Positions 24,827 through 35,055 are shown, counted from the first letter of the stretch. The stretch is DNA of 64,000 nucleotides from Salipiger pentaromativorans (GCF_024721115.1 NZ_JAMDHK010000002.1:434001-498000); one strand, 5' to 3'. Translations and numbers: made by a program. The notes: generated by a model from the letters alone, not told the origin.

Positions 24827-27709
24827 CTACTCCGCCGCCACCTTGCCCGGCCTCAGCATCGGCTTGAGGTAACGGCCGGTATGGCTGCGCTCGACCTCGG
24901 CCACCTCTTCGGGCGTGCCGGTTGCGACGATCTCGCCGCCGCCATCGCCGCCCTCGGGGCCGATGTCGATGAGGTGGTCTGCGGTCTTGATCACGTCGAG
25001 ATTGTGCTCGATCACCACCACCGTGTTGCCCTGCTCCACCAGCTCGTGCAGCACTTCGAGCAGCTTGCGCACATCCTCGAAATGCAGCCCCGTGGTGGGC
25101 TCGTCGAGGATATAGAGCGTGCGTCCGGTGGAACGTTTCGCCAGCTCTTTCGACAGCTTCACCCGCTGAGCCTCGCCGCCCGAAAGCGTTGTCGCCTGCT
25201 GGCCCACCTTGATATAGCCGAGCCCCACGCGCATCAGCGCGTCCATCTTCTCGCGGATCGAGGGCACCGCCTTGAAGAATTCCTGCGCCTCTTCAACCGT
25301 CATATCAAGAACGTCGGCGATGCTCTTGCCCTTGAAGCGAATTTCCAGGGTCTCTCGGTTGTAGCGCTGGCCCTTGCAGGTTTCGCATTCCACATAGACA
25401 TCGGGCAGGAAGTGCATCTCGATCTTGATGACGCCATCGCCCTGGCAGGCCTCGCAGCGCCCGCCCTTGACGTTGAAGCTGAACCGCCCCGGTTTGTAAC
25501 CGCGCGCCTTGGCCTCGGGCAGCCCGGCGAACCAGTCGCGGATCGGGGTGAAGGCGCCGGTATAGGTGGCCGGGTTCGACCGCGGCGTGCGCCCGATGGG
25601 GCGCTGGTCGATGTCGATCACCTTGTCGAGATGTTCGAACCCCTTGATCGTCTCGCAGGGCGCGGGCGTCTCGCGCGCGCCGTTCAGCTTCATCGCGGCG
25701 TTCTTGTAAAGCGTCTCGATGGTGAGCGTCGACTTGCCGCCGCCCGAGACGCCGGTGACGCAGACGAACTTGCCCAGCGGAAATTCGGCGGTCACCTCCT
25801 TGAGATTGTTGCCGGTCGCCTTGACCACGGTCAGTTTCTTCTTGTTGCCCTTGCGCCGGGTCTCGGGCACGGCGATCTCGCGGGCGCCGGAGAGGTACTG
25901 ACCGGTGAGGCTGGCGGGATCGGCGGCGATGGCCTCGGGGGTGCCGTGGCTGACCACCTGGCCGCCATGCACGCCGGCGCCGGGGCCGATGTCGAAGACG
26001 TAATCCGCCTGGCGGATCATGTCCTCGTCATGCTCGACCACGATCACGGTATTGCCCTGATCGCGCAGGGATTTCAGCGTACCGATGAGCCGGTCGTTGT
26101 CGCGCTGGTGCAGACCGATGGAGGGCTCGTCGAGCACGTAGAGCACACCGGTCAGGCCGGAGCCGATCTGGCTCGCGAGCCGGATGCGCTGGCTTTCGCC
26201 GCCGCTCAGGGTGCCCGCGGCGCGGCTCATGGTGAGATATTCGAGCCCGACATTGTTCAGGAATCCGAGCCGCTCGCGGATCTCCTTGAGGATGGCGCGA
26301 GCGATCTCGTTCTTCTGGCCGGTAAGGCTGGCGGGAACGGTTTCGATCCAGGCGAAGGCCTCTTTGATCGACATCTCGACCACCTGGCCCACATGCAGCC
26401 CGGCAATCTTGACCGCCAGCGCCTCGTCGCGCAGCCGGTAGCCATGGCAGGCGCCGCAGCGGCGGTTGTTCTGGTAGCGCTCGAATTCCTCGCGGATCCA
26501 GTTGCTGTCGGTCTCGCGATAGCGGCGCTCCATATTCGGGATGACCCCCTCGAAGACACGGGAGACCTGGTAGATGCGCCCGCCCTCGTCGTAGCGGAAG
26601 GGGATTTCCTCGTCGCCGGAGCCGTAGAGAAAGACCTGCTGAACATGTTTCGGCAGGTCCTTCCAGCGGTCGTTCTTGTTGAACTCGTAATGCTTGGCGA
26701 TGGCTTCGATGGTTTGCAGAAAATAGGGCGACTTGCCCTTGCGCCACGGCGCGATGGCGCCATCGGCCACCTTGAGCGTGGCATCGGGCACCACCAGCCG
26801 CTCGTCGAAGAACAGCTCGACGCCAAGCCCGTCACATTCCGGGCAGGCGCCGAAGGGGGCGTTGAAGGAGAACAGCCGCGGCTCGATTTCGGGGATGGTG
26901 AAACCGCTGACCGGGCAGGCGAAATTCTCGCTGAAGGTGATGCGGACCGGCTCCTCGGTCTCTTGCGAGCCCTCCTCGCCCGGGCGCGGCGCGGTTTCCA
27001 GGATGGCAATGCCCGAGGCCAGATCCAGCGCCGTGCGGAAACTGTCGGCCAGCCGGGTCTCCAGCCCCTCGCGCACCACGATCCGGTCGACCACCACGTC
27101 GATGTCGTGGCGGAATTTCTTGTCGAGCGTCGGCGGGCTGTCGAGCTCGTAGAACTCGCCATCCACCTTGACCCGCTGGAAGCCCTGCTTGCGCAGCTCC
27201 AGAAATTCTTTCTTATACTCGCCCTTGCGGTCTCGGATGATCGGCGCCAGCAGATAACCGCGCGTCCCCTCTTCCATCGCCATGACCCGGTCGACCATGT
27301 CCTGCACCTGCTGCGCCTCGATGGGCAGGCCGGTGGCGGGCGAATAGGGCGTGCCGACGCGGGCGAAGAGCAGCCGCAGATAATCGTAGATCTCGGTCAC
27401 CGTGCCGACGGTCGAGCGCGGGTTCTTCGACGTGGTTTTCTGCTCGATGGAGATCGCGGGCGAGAGGCCCGAGATGTGATCCACATCGGGTTTCTCCATC
27501 ATGTCGAGGAACTGCCGCGCATAGGCGGACAGCGATTCCACGTAGCGGCGCTGTCCCTCGGCATAGATCGTGTCGAAGGCCAGCGACGACTTGCCCGAGC
27601 CCGACAGCCCGGTGATCACCACCAGCTCGTCGCGGGGAATATCCACGTCGATGGATTTCAGATTGTGTTCGCGCGCGCCGCGCACTTCGATCTGCTTCAG
27701 CTCTGCCAT
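24827..27709 (-). CDS. uvrA: Excinuclease ABC subunit A
   Basis: Damage-recognition ATPase of nucleotide excision repair. The 960-aa protein has two ABC ATPase halves: Walker [10 protein letters not shown] (about 31-39) and GVSGGGKST (about 650), with signature motifs of the LSGGE type in both halves. It also has the UvrA zinc fingers, including CPVSGF...GACPEC in the first half and CEACQGDG...CETC in the second. The start at 27709 matches [17 protein letters not shown] and has GGAGG just upstream; the frame runs on upstream without coding signs. It is divergent from the rhodanese gene. I looked for a LexA-type GTTC-N7-GTTC box in the 153-base gap and did not find one. Confidence 0.98.
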   Translation of the reverse strand: MAELKQIEVRGAREHNLKSIDVDIPRDELVVITGLSGSGKSSLAFDTIYAEGQRRYVESLSAYARQFLDMMEKPDVDHISGLSPAISIEQKTTSKNPRSTVGTVTEIYDYLRLLFARVGTPYSPATGLPIEAQQVQDMVDRVMAMEEGTRGYLLAPIIRDRKGEYKKEFLELRKQGFQRVKVDGEFYELDSPPTLDKKFRHDIDVVVDRIVVREGLETRLADSFRTALDLASGIAILETAPRPGEEGSQETEEPVRITFSENFACPVSGFTIPEIEPRLFSFNAPFGACPECDGLGVELFFDERLVVPDATLKVADGAIAPWRKGKSPYFLQTIEAIAKHYEFNKNDRWKDLPKHVQQVFLYGSGDEEIPFRYDEGGRIYQVSRVFEGVIPNMERRYRETDSNWIREEFERYQNNRRCGACHGYRLRDEALAVKIAGLHVGQVVEMSIKEAFAWIETVPASLTGQKNEIARAILKEIRERLGFLNNVGLEYLTMSRAAGTLSGGESQRIRLASQIGSGLTGVLYVLDEPSIGLHQRDNDRLIGTLKSLRDQGNTVIVVEHDEDMIRQADYVFDIGPGAGVHGGQVVSHGTPEAIAADPASLTGQYLSGAREIAVPETRRKGNKKKLTVVKATGNNLKEVTAEFPLGKFVCVTGVSGGGKSTLTIETLYKNAAMKLNGARETPAPCETIKGFEHLDKVIDIDQRPIGRTPRSNPATYTGAFTPIRDWFAGLPEAKARGYKPGRFSFNVKGGRCEACQGDGVIKIEMHFLPDVYVECETCKGQRYNRETLEIRFKGKSIADVLDMTVEEAQEFFKAVPSIREKMDALMRVGLGYIKVGQQATTLSGGEAQRVKLSKELAKRSTGRTLYILDEPTTGLHFEDVRKLLEVLHELVEQGNTVVVIEHNLDVIKTADHLIDIGPEGGDGGGEIVATGTPEEVAEVERSHTGRYLKPMLRPGKVAAE

Positions 27710-27803
27710 GAGACCTCCGGATCCGGATGCCCAACACATAGGCGAAAGCCCGGGCTTCGCCAATCGCAAAGTGAGAACATAGCGGGAACTTTCGCGCATC
27801 GCC

Positions 27804-27831
27804 TTTACATTCGCAATCATGAATGTATATC
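27804..27831 (+). promoter_or_regulatory. Rhodanese promoter with nested ATTC-N8-GAAT operator
   Basis: TTTACA (27804-27809) and TATATC (27826-27831) are 16 bases apart, forming a good promoter. Exactly in the spacer lies TACATTC-N8-GAATGTA (27806-27827). ATTC-N8-GAAT is, as I recall, the recognition pattern of the persulfide-sensing ArsR-family repressors SqrR/BigR. A repressor bound there would block polymerase, and a rhodanese is a fitting target. Confidence 0.6.
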
Positions 27832-27862
27832 CCTTGAGCAACAGAGCCAATGGAGTCGCCGA

Positions 27863-28222
27863 ATGTTCGCTTTTCTGACCGGTAACCGCGCCGCCGACAT
27901 GAGTGCCGCCGAGGCTGTCGAGAAATCCCGCGCGGGCGAGATCGTGGTGATCGACATCCGCGACGGTATGGAGCTGAAGGCAACCGGCAAGGCCAAGGGC
28001 GCACTGCATGTGCCCATGGCCGCCTTCAAGATGCGCTGCGACCCCAGCAGCCCGGAATGCCTGCCCGAACTGAAATCGGGCAAGCCCATCGCGGTCTATT
28101 GCGCCAGCGGCGCGCGTTCGGGCATGGCCAAGGGCATGCTCAAGCGCTTCGGCTACGAAGACGTGCACAATATCGGCGGTCTGGCCCATTGGCAGCGCGC
28201 CGGCGGCGCCATCGAGCGCTGA
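27863..28222 (+). CDS. Rhodanese-like domain protein
   Basis: Single-domain sulfurtransferase of 119 aa, probably cytoplasmic. The catalytic loop is CASGARSG with nucleophile C80, and the CH2A-like and CH2B-like strands ([20 protein letters not shown]) are present. Three cysteines (C60, C66, C80) occur, two of them in a DPSSPEC insertion outside the active loop. TGGAG lies nine bases before the ATG. The promoter holds a persulfide-type operator, so induction by sulfide or persulfide is predicted; the cognate regulator is not in the window. Confidence 0.92.
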   Translation: MFAFLTGNRAADMSAAEAVEKSRAGEIVVIDIRDGMELKATGKAKGALHVPMAAFKMRCDPSSPECLPELKSGKPIAVYCASGARSGMAKGMLKRFGYEDVHNIGGLAHWQRAGGAIER

Positions 28223-28264
28223 TCGGGGCCTGCCGGGCCGGAAAGGTCCGGAATTCCTCAATTG

Positions 28265-28316
28265 TTCCTTCCTGTCATTGCGCCGAGGCTGTGCCCCGGC
28301 CCTGACAGGAAAGGAA
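28265..28316 (+). promoter_or_regulatory. Hairpin that would sequester the vWA gene ribosome-binding site
   Basis: TTCCTTCCTGTCA (28265-28277) pairs with TGACAGGAAAGGAA (28303-28316) through 13 pairs with one bulged A. The second arm contains the AGGAAAGGA ribosome-binding site of the gene starting at 28322. The loop can form an inner stem. It could act as a translational switch or, less likely, as the terminator of the rhodanese gene. Confidence 0.5.
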
Positions 28317-28321
28317 TGTCC

Positions 28322-30010
28322 ATGCCCCGACTCCGCCATCTGCTTGCCCCAGCCTTGCTGGCCCCGCTGCCGCTGTTTGCGCAGGAGGGGGGCAACAGCA
28401 TTCTGGTCCTCGACGCTTCGGGCTCGATGTGGGGACAGATCGACGGCAAGGCCAAGATCACCATCGCGCAGGAGGTGATCGGCGGGCTGCTTGAAACGCT
28501 GCCCGAGGATCGGGCGCTGGGGCTGACCGTCTACGGCCACCGCCGCAAGGGCGACTGCCGCGACATCGAAACGCTCGTGGCGCCCGCCGGTCGCAACCGC
28601 GCGGCGATCTCCGAGGCGGTGGCCGCGATCAAGCCCAAGGGCAAGACGCCGATGACCGATGCGGTGATCGCGGCGGCCGAGGCGCTGCACCATAGCGAAG
28701 AGGCGGCGACGGTGATCCTGGTGTCGGACGGGATCGAGACCTGTGCCCCCGATCCCTGCGCCGCCGCGCAGGCGCTGGAAGAGGCCGGCGTCGATTTCAC
28801 CGCCCATGTGATCGGGTTCGATGTGGCCGATCCCGAGGCGCAGGCGCAGCTTGCCTGCATCGCCGGCAACACCGGCGGGCGTTACCTGACGGCCTCCGAC
28901 GCGGCAGAGTTGGCCGAGGCGCTGAGCGAGGTGACAACCGCACAGGCGCCGGATCCGGCATTGTCCGCGCCGGTGCGGCTGACCGCGCGGGAACGGTTCG
29001 GAGAGGCCACGCGCGATGTGGCAGTGATCTGGACCGTGACCGGCCTCGACGGCGAGATCGTGGAAGACGGGCTGGCGGACAGCGACGGTTTGCAGCTCGC
29101 CCCCGGCCGCTACCGGGCGACCGCGATGCGGCTCTCGGACGACAGCGAGCTTGCGCAGACGCTCGAGGTCACCGAGACCGGCGGGGCGCTCACGCTGACC
29201 TTCGAGGCGCCCCTGCCCCGGGCCACGCTCGATGCCCCCGCCACAGGCGCCGCCGGCACGATGATCGAGGTCGCCTGGACGGGACCGGACGGCGAAATGG
29301 ATTATCTCGCCACCGCCCTGCCCGGCGCCGACGCGACCGATTATCTGAGCTATGACTATACCCGGACGGGCAGCCCGATGGCGCTGCGGCTGCCCGCGCA
29401 GCCGGGGGCATACGAGATCCGCTATGTCGACTCTGGCACGCTGCAGGTTCTGGCACGCCGCCCGGTGACGGTCACACCGCAGCAGGACGGGCTGAGCGCG
29501 CCGGATACGGCGCCCATCGGCGCCACGATCGAGGTCGCCTGGCAGGGCGGCGGTTTCGACGCGGATTACATCGATGTCGCCCTGCCCGGCGCCGCGCCGC
29601 TCGACTATCTGACCTACGCCTATGTGCGGGACGGCAATCCGCTGGACCTGGTACTGCCGCTCGCGCCCGGCGCCTATGAGATCCGCTATATCACCGCGCA
29701 GGACAACAGCGTCGCGGCGCGGCAGTCGATCACGGTGACCGACCTAGCCGCGACGCTCGATGCGCCGGAGAGCGCGGCGGCGGGCGCCACGCTGATGGTT
29801 GGCTGGGAGGGCCCGGGCTATGCGGGCGATTACCTGACCATCGCGCAGCCCGGCAGCGACGCGCTGAGCTACGAGAGCTATGCCTATACGCGGAACGGCA
29901 TGCCGGCGGTGCTTGCCACCCCCGACACGCCCGGGCGCTATGTGCTGCGCTATGTGGCGGAGGGACGGCATTCGCGCGTCCTGGCGGAACGGACACTGGA
30001 GCTGCGCTGA
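28322..30010 (+). CDS. Secreted vWA-domain protein with three 88-residue repeats
   Basis: A 562-aa exported protein. The signal peptide is about residues 1-19 (ending FAQ). A von Willebrand factor A domain (about 25-215) follows, with a complete MIDAS metal site: DASGS near residue 30, the Thr in KTPMTDA and the Asp in VSDGIETC. After a linker domain (about 220-300), three tandem modules start at residues 303, 391 and 479, exactly 88 residues apart. Each begins with L-x-A-P, has [IL]-x-V-x-W near position 15, a DY[LI] motif, and ends in GxYxxRY...R.[IL]. They look like beta-sandwich adhesion modules. The ATG at 28322 is seven bases after AAAGGA; an ATG at 28316 is too close. Function unknown, probably cell-envelope binding. 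Confidence 0.85.
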   Translation: MPRLRHLLAPALLAPLPLFAQEGGNSILVLDASGSMWGQIDGKAKITIAQEVIGGLLETLPEDRALGLTVYGHRRKGDCRDIETLVAPAGRNRAAISEAVAAIKPKGKTPMTDAVIAAAEALHHSEEAATVILVSDGIETCAPDPCAAAQALEEAGVDFTAHVIGFDVADPEAQAQLACIAGNTGGRYLTASDAAELAEALSEVTTAQAPDPALSAPVRLTARERFGEATRDVAVIWTVTGLDGEIVEDGLADSDGLQLAPGRYRATAMRLSDDSELAQTLEVTETGGALTLTFEAPLPRATLDAPATGAAGTMIEVAWTGPDGEMDYLATALPGADATDYLSYDYTRTGSPMALRLPAQPGAYEIRYVDSGTLQVLARRPVTVTPQQDGLSAPDTAPIGATIEVAWQGGGFDADYIDVALPGAAPLDYLTYAYVRDGNPLDLVLPLAPGAYEIRYITAQDNSVAARQSITVTDLAATLDAPESAAAGATLMVGWEGPGYAGDYLTIAQPGSDALSYESYAYTRNGMPAVLATPDTPGRYVLRYVAEGRHSRVLAERTLELR

Positions 30011-30018
30011 TCGCCGGC

Positions 30019-30064
30019 GCAAATTCCTTCAAAGGAATTTGCAAATCTTTTCGAAAAGATTTGC
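30019..30064. repeat. Twin-palindrome element, copy A
   Basis: Two perfect palindromes abut and share a central GC: GCAAATTCCTT-CA-AAGGAATTTGC (30019-30042) and GCAAATCTTTT-CG-AAAAGATTTGC (30041-30064). The total is 46 bases. It lies between the convergent vWA and aglK genes and could end transcription in both directions. Copies B and C have the same architecture. Confidence 0.8.
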
Positions 30065-30070
30065 CCGGCT

Positions 30071-31162
30071 TTACCGATAGCGCAACGAGATGCCCCCGGC
30101 GAAAAGATGCACCTTCGCCGGGTCCGCCGCCAGCTTGACCTCCTGGCCGCGCAGCCCCTTGTGGATGCCCGGCAGCTTGGCGATCACCGGTTCGCGCGCG
30201 CCCTGCGCGGGCTCGAAATGCAGCAGCGTGACCTCGCCCAGCGCCTCGGTCATCGCCACCGGCCCCGCATAAAGCGCCGCCTGCTGGGCGATGGTGAAAT
30301 CCTCCGGCCGGATTCCCACGGTCACCGCGCGCCCCAGATCGCCCTTGCCGGTGGGCACGTCCGAGACCGCCGTGCCGCCGCTCGCCAACCGCACCGTCGT
30401 CCGCATCCCGGTGCCCGTCACCTCGCCCTCGAGCAGGTTCATCGCCGGCGATCCGATGAACTGCGCGACAAATTCCGAATTGGGCGTCTCGTATAGCTCG
30501 AGCGGCGTGCCGACCTGGGCGATCCCCTTGTTGGCGAGTACCACGATCCGGCTTGCCAACGTCATCGCCTCGACCTGATCGTGGGTCACATAGATCATCG
30601 TGCGGTCGGGCATGGATTCCTTGAGCTGCGCGATCTCGATCCGCGTCGCCACCCGCAGCGCGGCGTCGAGATTGGAGAGCGGCTCGTCAAAGAGATAGAC
30701 CTTGGGATCGCGCACGATGGCCCGCCCGATCGCCACCCGCTGCCGCTGCCCGCCCGACAGCGCCTTGGGCAGCCGGTCGAGATAGGGTTCGAGCTGCAGC
30801 ATCTCGGCGGCGCGGGTCACCGCCGCGTCGATCTCGGATTTGGATTTCCTGGCGATCTGCAGCGCAAAGGCCATGTTGTCGCGCACGGTCATATGCGGAT
30901 ACAAAGCATAGCTCTGGAACACCATGGCGATGCCGCGCTGCGCGGGCGGCACGTCGTTGACCAGCTCGCCGTCGATCTCCAGCGTCCCCGCGGTGATCTT
31001 TTCCAGCCCGGCAATCATCCGCAGGAGCGTGGACTTGCCGCAGCCCGAGGGCCCCACAAAGACGATCAGCTCGCCCGCCTTGATGTCGAGGTCGATGTGC
31101 TTCAGCACCTCGACCGCGCCGCCATAGGTCTTGCCCACATCGGTCAGTTTCAGATCGGCCAT
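30071..31162 (-). CDS. aglK: Alpha-glucoside ABC transporter ATP-binding protein
   Basis: Energises glucoside import. The 363-aa protein belongs to the UgpC/MalK subfamily: Walker A GPSGCGKST (about 36-44), signature LSGGQRQR (about 135-142), Walker B VYLFDEP, H-loop THDQ, and a C-terminal OB-fold regulatory domain (about 240-363) with the GIRPEDF motif. GGAGGGG precedes ATG 31162. It is the last gene of the leftward aglEFGAK operon, 20 bases after aglA, and ends beside a twin-palindrome repeat that may terminate the transcript. Confidence 0.93.
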   Translation of the reverse strand: MADLKLTDVGKTYGGAVEVLKHIDLDIKAGELIVFVGPSGCGKSTLLRMIAGLEKITAGTLEIDGELVNDVPPAQRGIAMVFQSYALYPHMTVRDNMAFALQIARKSKSEIDAAVTRAAEMLQLEPYLDRLPKALSGGQRQRVAIGRAIVRDPKVYLFDEPLSNLDAALRVATRIEIAQLKESMPDRTMIYVTHDQVEAMTLASRIVVLANKGIAQVGTPLELYETPNSEFVAQFIGSPAMNLLEGEVTGTGMRTTVRLASGGTAVSDVPTGKGDLGRAVTVGIRPEDFTIAQQAALYAGPVAMTEALGEVTLLHFEPAQGAREPVIAKLPGIHKGLRGQEVKLAADPAKVHLFAGGISLRYR

Positions 31163-31182
31163 CCGCTGCCCCTCCCCCTTTG

Positions 31183-32853
31183 TTATGTCTTCAGCGCCAG
31201 CACGGGCTGCCAGCGCCCGAAATGCAGGCGGCCATCGGGCGCCGGACCCGCCGAGCCCAGCTCCGCCCCGATCTGATGCCAGCGCCCTCCCGGCGCCTCC
31301 ACCGTGACCGGCGCGTCGCCGATGTTGAAGGCGCAAAACAGCTCCTCGTCGCCGCGGCAGCGGCGGAAGCGCAGCACCGTGCCCTCGCAGGCCACCTCGC
31401 TGATGGCGCCCTTCATCAGCGCCGGGTGGCTGTGCCGGAACGAGATCGCGCGCCGGTAGTGATGCAGAATCGCCAGCGGATCGCTTTCCTGATCCGCGAC
31501 CGTGCGGCTCAGATGCGCGTGGCTGACCGGCAGCCAGGGGCGCATATTGGTGGAAAACCCGCCGTTATGCGCATCGTGCTCCCAGACCATCGGCGTGCGC
31601 GCCCCGTCGCGCCCCTTGAAGGCGGGCCAGAACCGTTTGCCGTAAGGGTCCTGAAGATCCTCGAACGCCACCTCGGCCTCGGGCAGCGCCAGTTCCTCGC
31701 CCTGATAGATGCAGGCCGAGCCGCGCAGACACATCATCAGCGTCATATAAAGCCGCGCCGCCGCCTCGGGGATCTTCCAGCGCGAGATATGGCGCATGAC
31801 ATCGTGGTTCGAAAACGCCCAGCAGGCCCAGCCGCCTGCCGCCTTCTCCTCCATGTCGTCCATGACTTTCTTGATATAGGGTGCCGTCGGCGCGTGATCC
31901 GAAAGCAGTTCGAAGGCGTAGGACATGTGAAGATGGTCGTCGCCGCGCGTATATTCGCCCAGCACCTCCAGCCCGCGCTGGTCCTCGCCGATCTCGCCCA
32001 CCGCCGCCGCGTCATACGCGTTCATCAGGCTGCGCAGCCGCGCGAGGAACTCGAGATTCTCCGGCTGGGTCTTGTCGTAAAGATGGTTCTGCCAGGTGTA
32101 AGGGTTCACCGCAGGCGCGGTGATCGGGTTGCGCAGCTCCGGCGGCAAGGGCGGGTTGTCGCGCAACTCCTTGTCATGAGTGTAGAAATTCACCGTATCG
32201 AGCCGGAACCCGTCGACGCCCCGGTCGAGCCAGAACCGCGCGATGTCCAGCAGCGCCTCCTGCAAGGCCGGTTCGTGGAAATTCATGTCCGGCTGCTCGG
32301 TCAGGAAATTGTGCAGGTAATACTGGCAGCGCGTCGGATCCCATTGCCAGGCCGATCCGCCGAAGATCGACAGCCAGTTGTTGGGCGGCGTGCCATCGGG
32401 CTTGGCATCCGCCCAGACATACCAATTGGCGCGCGGGTTGTCCTTTGACGACCGGCTTTCGGTGAACCACGGATGGTCGATGGAGCTGTGCGAGATCACC
32501 AGATCCATCAGCACCTTGAGCCCCAGCATATGGGCGGTCTCGATCATCACGTCGAAATCGGCCAGCGTGCCGAACAGCGGGTCGATGTCGCAATAATCGC
32601 TCACATCGTAACCGAAATCCCGCATCGGAGAACGGAAGAACGGCGAGATCCACACCGCATCGACCCCCAGCGAGGCCACATAGGGCAGCCGCTGGGCGAT
32701 GCCCAGCAGGTCGCCCACACCGTCGCCATTGCTGTCCTGAAAACTGCGCGGGTAGATCTGGTAGATCACCGCGCCGCGCCACCAGTCGGGATCTTTGCTG
32801 AGGTATCGTTTGGCGCTCATGTCGGACATCTCGGTCATCTCTGTTGCCCTCAT
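31183..32853 (-). CDS. aglA: Alpha-glucosidase (GH13)
   Basis: Cytoplasmic hydrolase releasing glucose from imported alpha-glucosides such as maltose, sucrose or trehalose. The 556-aa protein shows the GH13 order: DAVWISPFFRSP, the region I motif VISHSS, nucleophile region GFRLDTVNFY, acid/base region AVGEIGED, and FSNHDV. Domain length fits the oligo-1,6-glucosidase/alpha-glucosidase subfamily. The ATG at 32853 overlaps the aglG stop (ATGA); in-frame ATGs at 32838, 32829 and 32820 are alternatives. The conserved protein begins near YLSKDPDWWRGAVIYQIYP. Confidence 0.93.
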   Translation of the reverse strand: MRATEMTEMSDMSAKRYLSKDPDWWRGAVIYQIYPRSFQDSNGDGVGDLLGIAQRLPYVASLGVDAVWISPFFRSPMRDFGYDVSDYCDIDPLFGTLADFDVMIETAHMLGLKVLMDLVISHSSIDHPWFTESRSSKDNPRANWYVWADAKPDGTPPNNWLSIFGGSAWQWDPTRCQYYLHNFLTEQPDMNFHEPALQEALLDIARFWLDRGVDGFRLDTVNFYTHDKELRDNPPLPPELRNPITAPAVNPYTWQNHLYDKTQPENLEFLARLRSLMNAYDAAAVGEIGEDQRGLEVLGEYTRGDDHLHMSYAFELLSDHAPTAPYIKKVMDDMEEKAAGGWACWAFSNHDVMRHISRWKIPEAAARLYMTLMMCLRGSACIYQGEELALPEAEVAFEDLQDPYGKRFWPAFKGRDGARTPMVWEHDAHNGGFSTNMRPWLPVSHAHLSRTVADQESDPLAILHHYRRAISFRHSHPALMKGAISEVACEGTVLRFRRCRGDEELFCAFNIGDAPVTVEAPGGRWHQIGAELGSAGPAPDGRLHFGRWQPVLALKT

Positions 32854-33989
32854 TTCACCGAGCCGGCCAGCAGGCCGCGCACGAGGTATTTCTGCATTGC
32901 GAAAAAGACCAGCAGCGGCACGGCGATGGAGACGAAGGCCGAGGTTGCCAGAATCTCCCATTGCCCGCCCCGCGAGCCCAGAAGGTTCACCAGCCGCGCC
33001 GTCAGAACCAGCGTGTCGTCGTCGGTGCCAAGAAACACCAGCGCCACCAGCAGATCGTTCCAGGTCCAGAGGAACTGGAAGATGGCAAAGCTCGCCAGCG
33101 CCGGGAAAGACAGCGGCAGCACGATCTTGACGAAGACCTGAAAATCGGTCGCCCCATCCACCCGCGCGCATTCGATGATGTCGCGCGGCAGCCCCACCAT
33201 GTAGTTGCGTAAGAGATAGATGGCGAGCGGCAGGCCGAACCCGGTATGCGCCAGCCAGACGCCCAGATAGCCCTTGCCGATGCCGATGTCGTTGTGAAGC
33301 TGCAAAAGCGGGATCAGCGCCAGTTGCAGCGGCACCACCAGCAGCCCCACCACGGCGGCGACCAGCAGCGCACGGCCGGGAAACTCCATCCAGGCCAGCG
33401 CATAGGCGGCAAAGGCCGCGACAAGGATCGGGATCACCGTCGCCGGGATCGCCACGGTCAGCGTGTTCAGAAACGCCTGCCCCACCCCGGTGCCCGCCGT
33501 GGTGCCGAACAGGACCGAGCGGTAATTGTCGAGCGTGAATTCCGGCGGCGCGGTGGCGGTCGAGAAGATGCGCGGCAGGCGCTCGCCCTCGAAGCTCTGC
33601 GGCGCGGTCAGACGGTAGCGCCCGGCGGCATCGACGCTCAGCGCCCAGCCGTCCTTGAGCTCGGCCACATCGCCGGGGCCATAGGCCTCGGGCGCGCGCG
33701 ACGAGGTGCCCCATGCCGAGACGGCGGCGCCGGTATCGGGATAAAGCTCGCCCTCGATCACGTAGAGCGCCCCCTCCTGCCGTTCCGCGCCCGCCACACG
33801 GATCGCCGGCGCCTGCCGTTCCTGCGCCGAGAACGACGACCACCAGCCGGAGTTGGAGATCTGCTCGCCGGTGCGGAAGGAGGAGACGAGCAGCCCCACG
33901 GTCGGGAACAGCCAGAGCGCCACCAGAAGTGCCACCGAAAGGTGCACGGCCCAGGTCAGCGTCGATTTGGTGCCAGCGATATTGTCCAT
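32850..33989 (-). CDS. aglG: Alpha-glucoside ABC transporter permease
   Basis: Inner-membrane channel subunit, MalG type. The 379-aa protein is longer than usual because a periplasmic segment of about 110 residues (roughly 40-150) separates the first membrane span from the remaining five. AglG proteins are known for this insertion. The EAA-type loop contacting the ATPase reads IIECARVDGATDFQVF. GGAG lies upstream of ATG 33989. Eleven bases separate it from aglF, and its stop overlaps aglA. Confidence 0.93.
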   Translation of the reverse strand: MDNIAGTKSTLTWAVHLSVALLVALWLFPTVGLLVSSFRTGEQISNSGWWSSFSAQERQAPAIRVAGAERQEGALYVIEGELYPDTGAAVSAWGTSSRAPEAYGPGDVAELKDGWALSVDAAGRYRLTAPQSFEGERLPRIFSTATAPPEFTLDNYRSVLFGTTAGTGVGQAFLNTLTVAIPATVIPILVAAFAAYALAWMEFPGRALLVAAVVGLLVVPLQLALIPLLQLHNDIGIGKGYLGVWLAHTGFGLPLAIYLLRNYMVGLPRDIIECARVDGATDFQVFVKIVLPLSFPALASFAIFQFLWTWNDLLVALVFLGTDDDTLVLTARLVNLLGSRGGQWEILATSAFVSIAVPLLVFFAMQKYLVRGLLAGSVK

Positions 33990-34001
33990 GGGTCCGGCTC
34001 C

Positions 34002-35000
34002 TCAGCGCATTTCCTTGCGTGCGTTCAGCACGTTCCAGATCAGGATCGGCAGTACGAGGATCATGATCACCATGGCCGCCGCCGAGCCCACACCCCAGTC
34101 GAAGGCGCGGAACATCTTGTCGTACATGTAATTGGCCAGCACCTGCGTCTCCCACTGGCCGTTGGTCATTGCCAGCACGATGTCGAAGACCTTGAGAACC
34201 ACCAGCGTGATCGTTGTCCAGACCACCACGATCGTGGGCATGATCTGCGGCACCTTGATGCGGAAGAAGATCTGGAACGGGTTGGCGCCGTCGACGATGG
34301 CAGCCTCCACGGTTTCCTCGGGGATGCCGCGCAGGGCGGCGGAAAGAATCACCATGGCAAAGCCGGTCTGGATCCAGATCAGCACCACCATGAGCAGGAA
34401 ATTGTTCCAGGGCGTGATCGTCAGCCAGGTCTGCGGATCGCCGCCCAGCGCCACCCAGATCGCGTTCAGGACGCCGATCTGGTCCTGCCCCTCGGGGCGG
34501 AAATCATAGACCAGCTTCCAGATCACCGAGGCGCCGACGAAAGAGATCGCCATGGGCATGAAGACCAGCGATTTCGCCAGATTGCCCCAGCGGATACGGT
34601 CGGTGAGCTGGGCGGCCAGAAGGCCGAAGCCGGTGGAGGCGGCGGGCACGACGATGAGCCAGAGCATGTTGTTGCGCATGGCTTCCCAGAATTTCGGCTC
34701 GCCCATCATCTGGCGGTAGTTCGCAAGCCCCACAAAGGCGCCGCCCTGATCGCGGTCGGTGAGCGACAGCCAGAGCGTCGCCACGACCGGATAGGCCAGA
34801 TAGAGCCCCAGCGCGAAAAGCGCGGGAAACAGGAACAGCCAGGGCCGGACCATATTGGCGCGGGAGATATTGCGGGCGATATGGGCGCCCCGCGCCGGAA
34901 AGATCAGCTTGTCGAGGATCTGGTTCGCGCCCCAGAAATAGCCCACGCAGCCGCCCACCCCGATCACGATGGTCAAAACCGCCTGAAGTGCCGGATGCAT
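34002..35000 (-). CDS. aglF: Alpha-glucoside ABC transporter permease
   Basis: Inner-membrane channel subunit, MalF type. The 332-aa protein has an N-terminal span (about 6-25) and six further hydrophobic segments, with the EAA loop EAAIVDGANPFQIFFRIKVP near residue 245. GGGAGGGAGA precedes ATG 35000. The twin-palindrome repeat at 35056-35101 lies between this gene and aglE, where it may reduce read-through or stabilise the aglE 3' end, so that the binding protein is made in excess. Confidence 0.93.
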   Translation of the reverse strand: MHPALQAVLTIVIGVGGCVGYFWGANQILDKLIFPARGAHIARNISRANMVRPWLFLFPALFALGLYLAYPVVATLWLSLTDRDQGGAFVGLANYRQMMGEPKFWEAMRNNMLWLIVVPAASTGFGLLAAQLTDRIRWGNLAKSLVFMPMAISFVGASVIWKLVYDFRPEGQDQIGVLNAIWVALGGDPQTWLTITPWNNFLLMVVLIWIQTGFAMVILSAALRGIPEETVEAAIVDGANPFQIFFRIKVPQIMPTIVVVWTTITLVVLKVFDIVLAMTNGQWETQVLANYMYDKMFRAFDWGVGSAAAMVIMILVLPILIWNVLNARKEMR

Positions 35001-35055
35001 GATGTCTCCCTCCCCTGACAAGACGGGCTCTGCGCCGGCCCCTGCCGCCCGCCCC

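Noticed and set aside
24794-27862. Long rightward frame across uvrA into the rhodanese gene
   Set aside because: Antiparallel to uvrA and only in frame with the rhodanese by chance. The real rhodanese starts at 27863 with its own site and promoter.
27710-27862. LexA/SOS box for uvrA
   Set aside because: No GTTC-N7-GTTC repeat could be found. The palindrome here has the different ATTC-N8-GAAT pattern and lies inside the rhodanese promoter.
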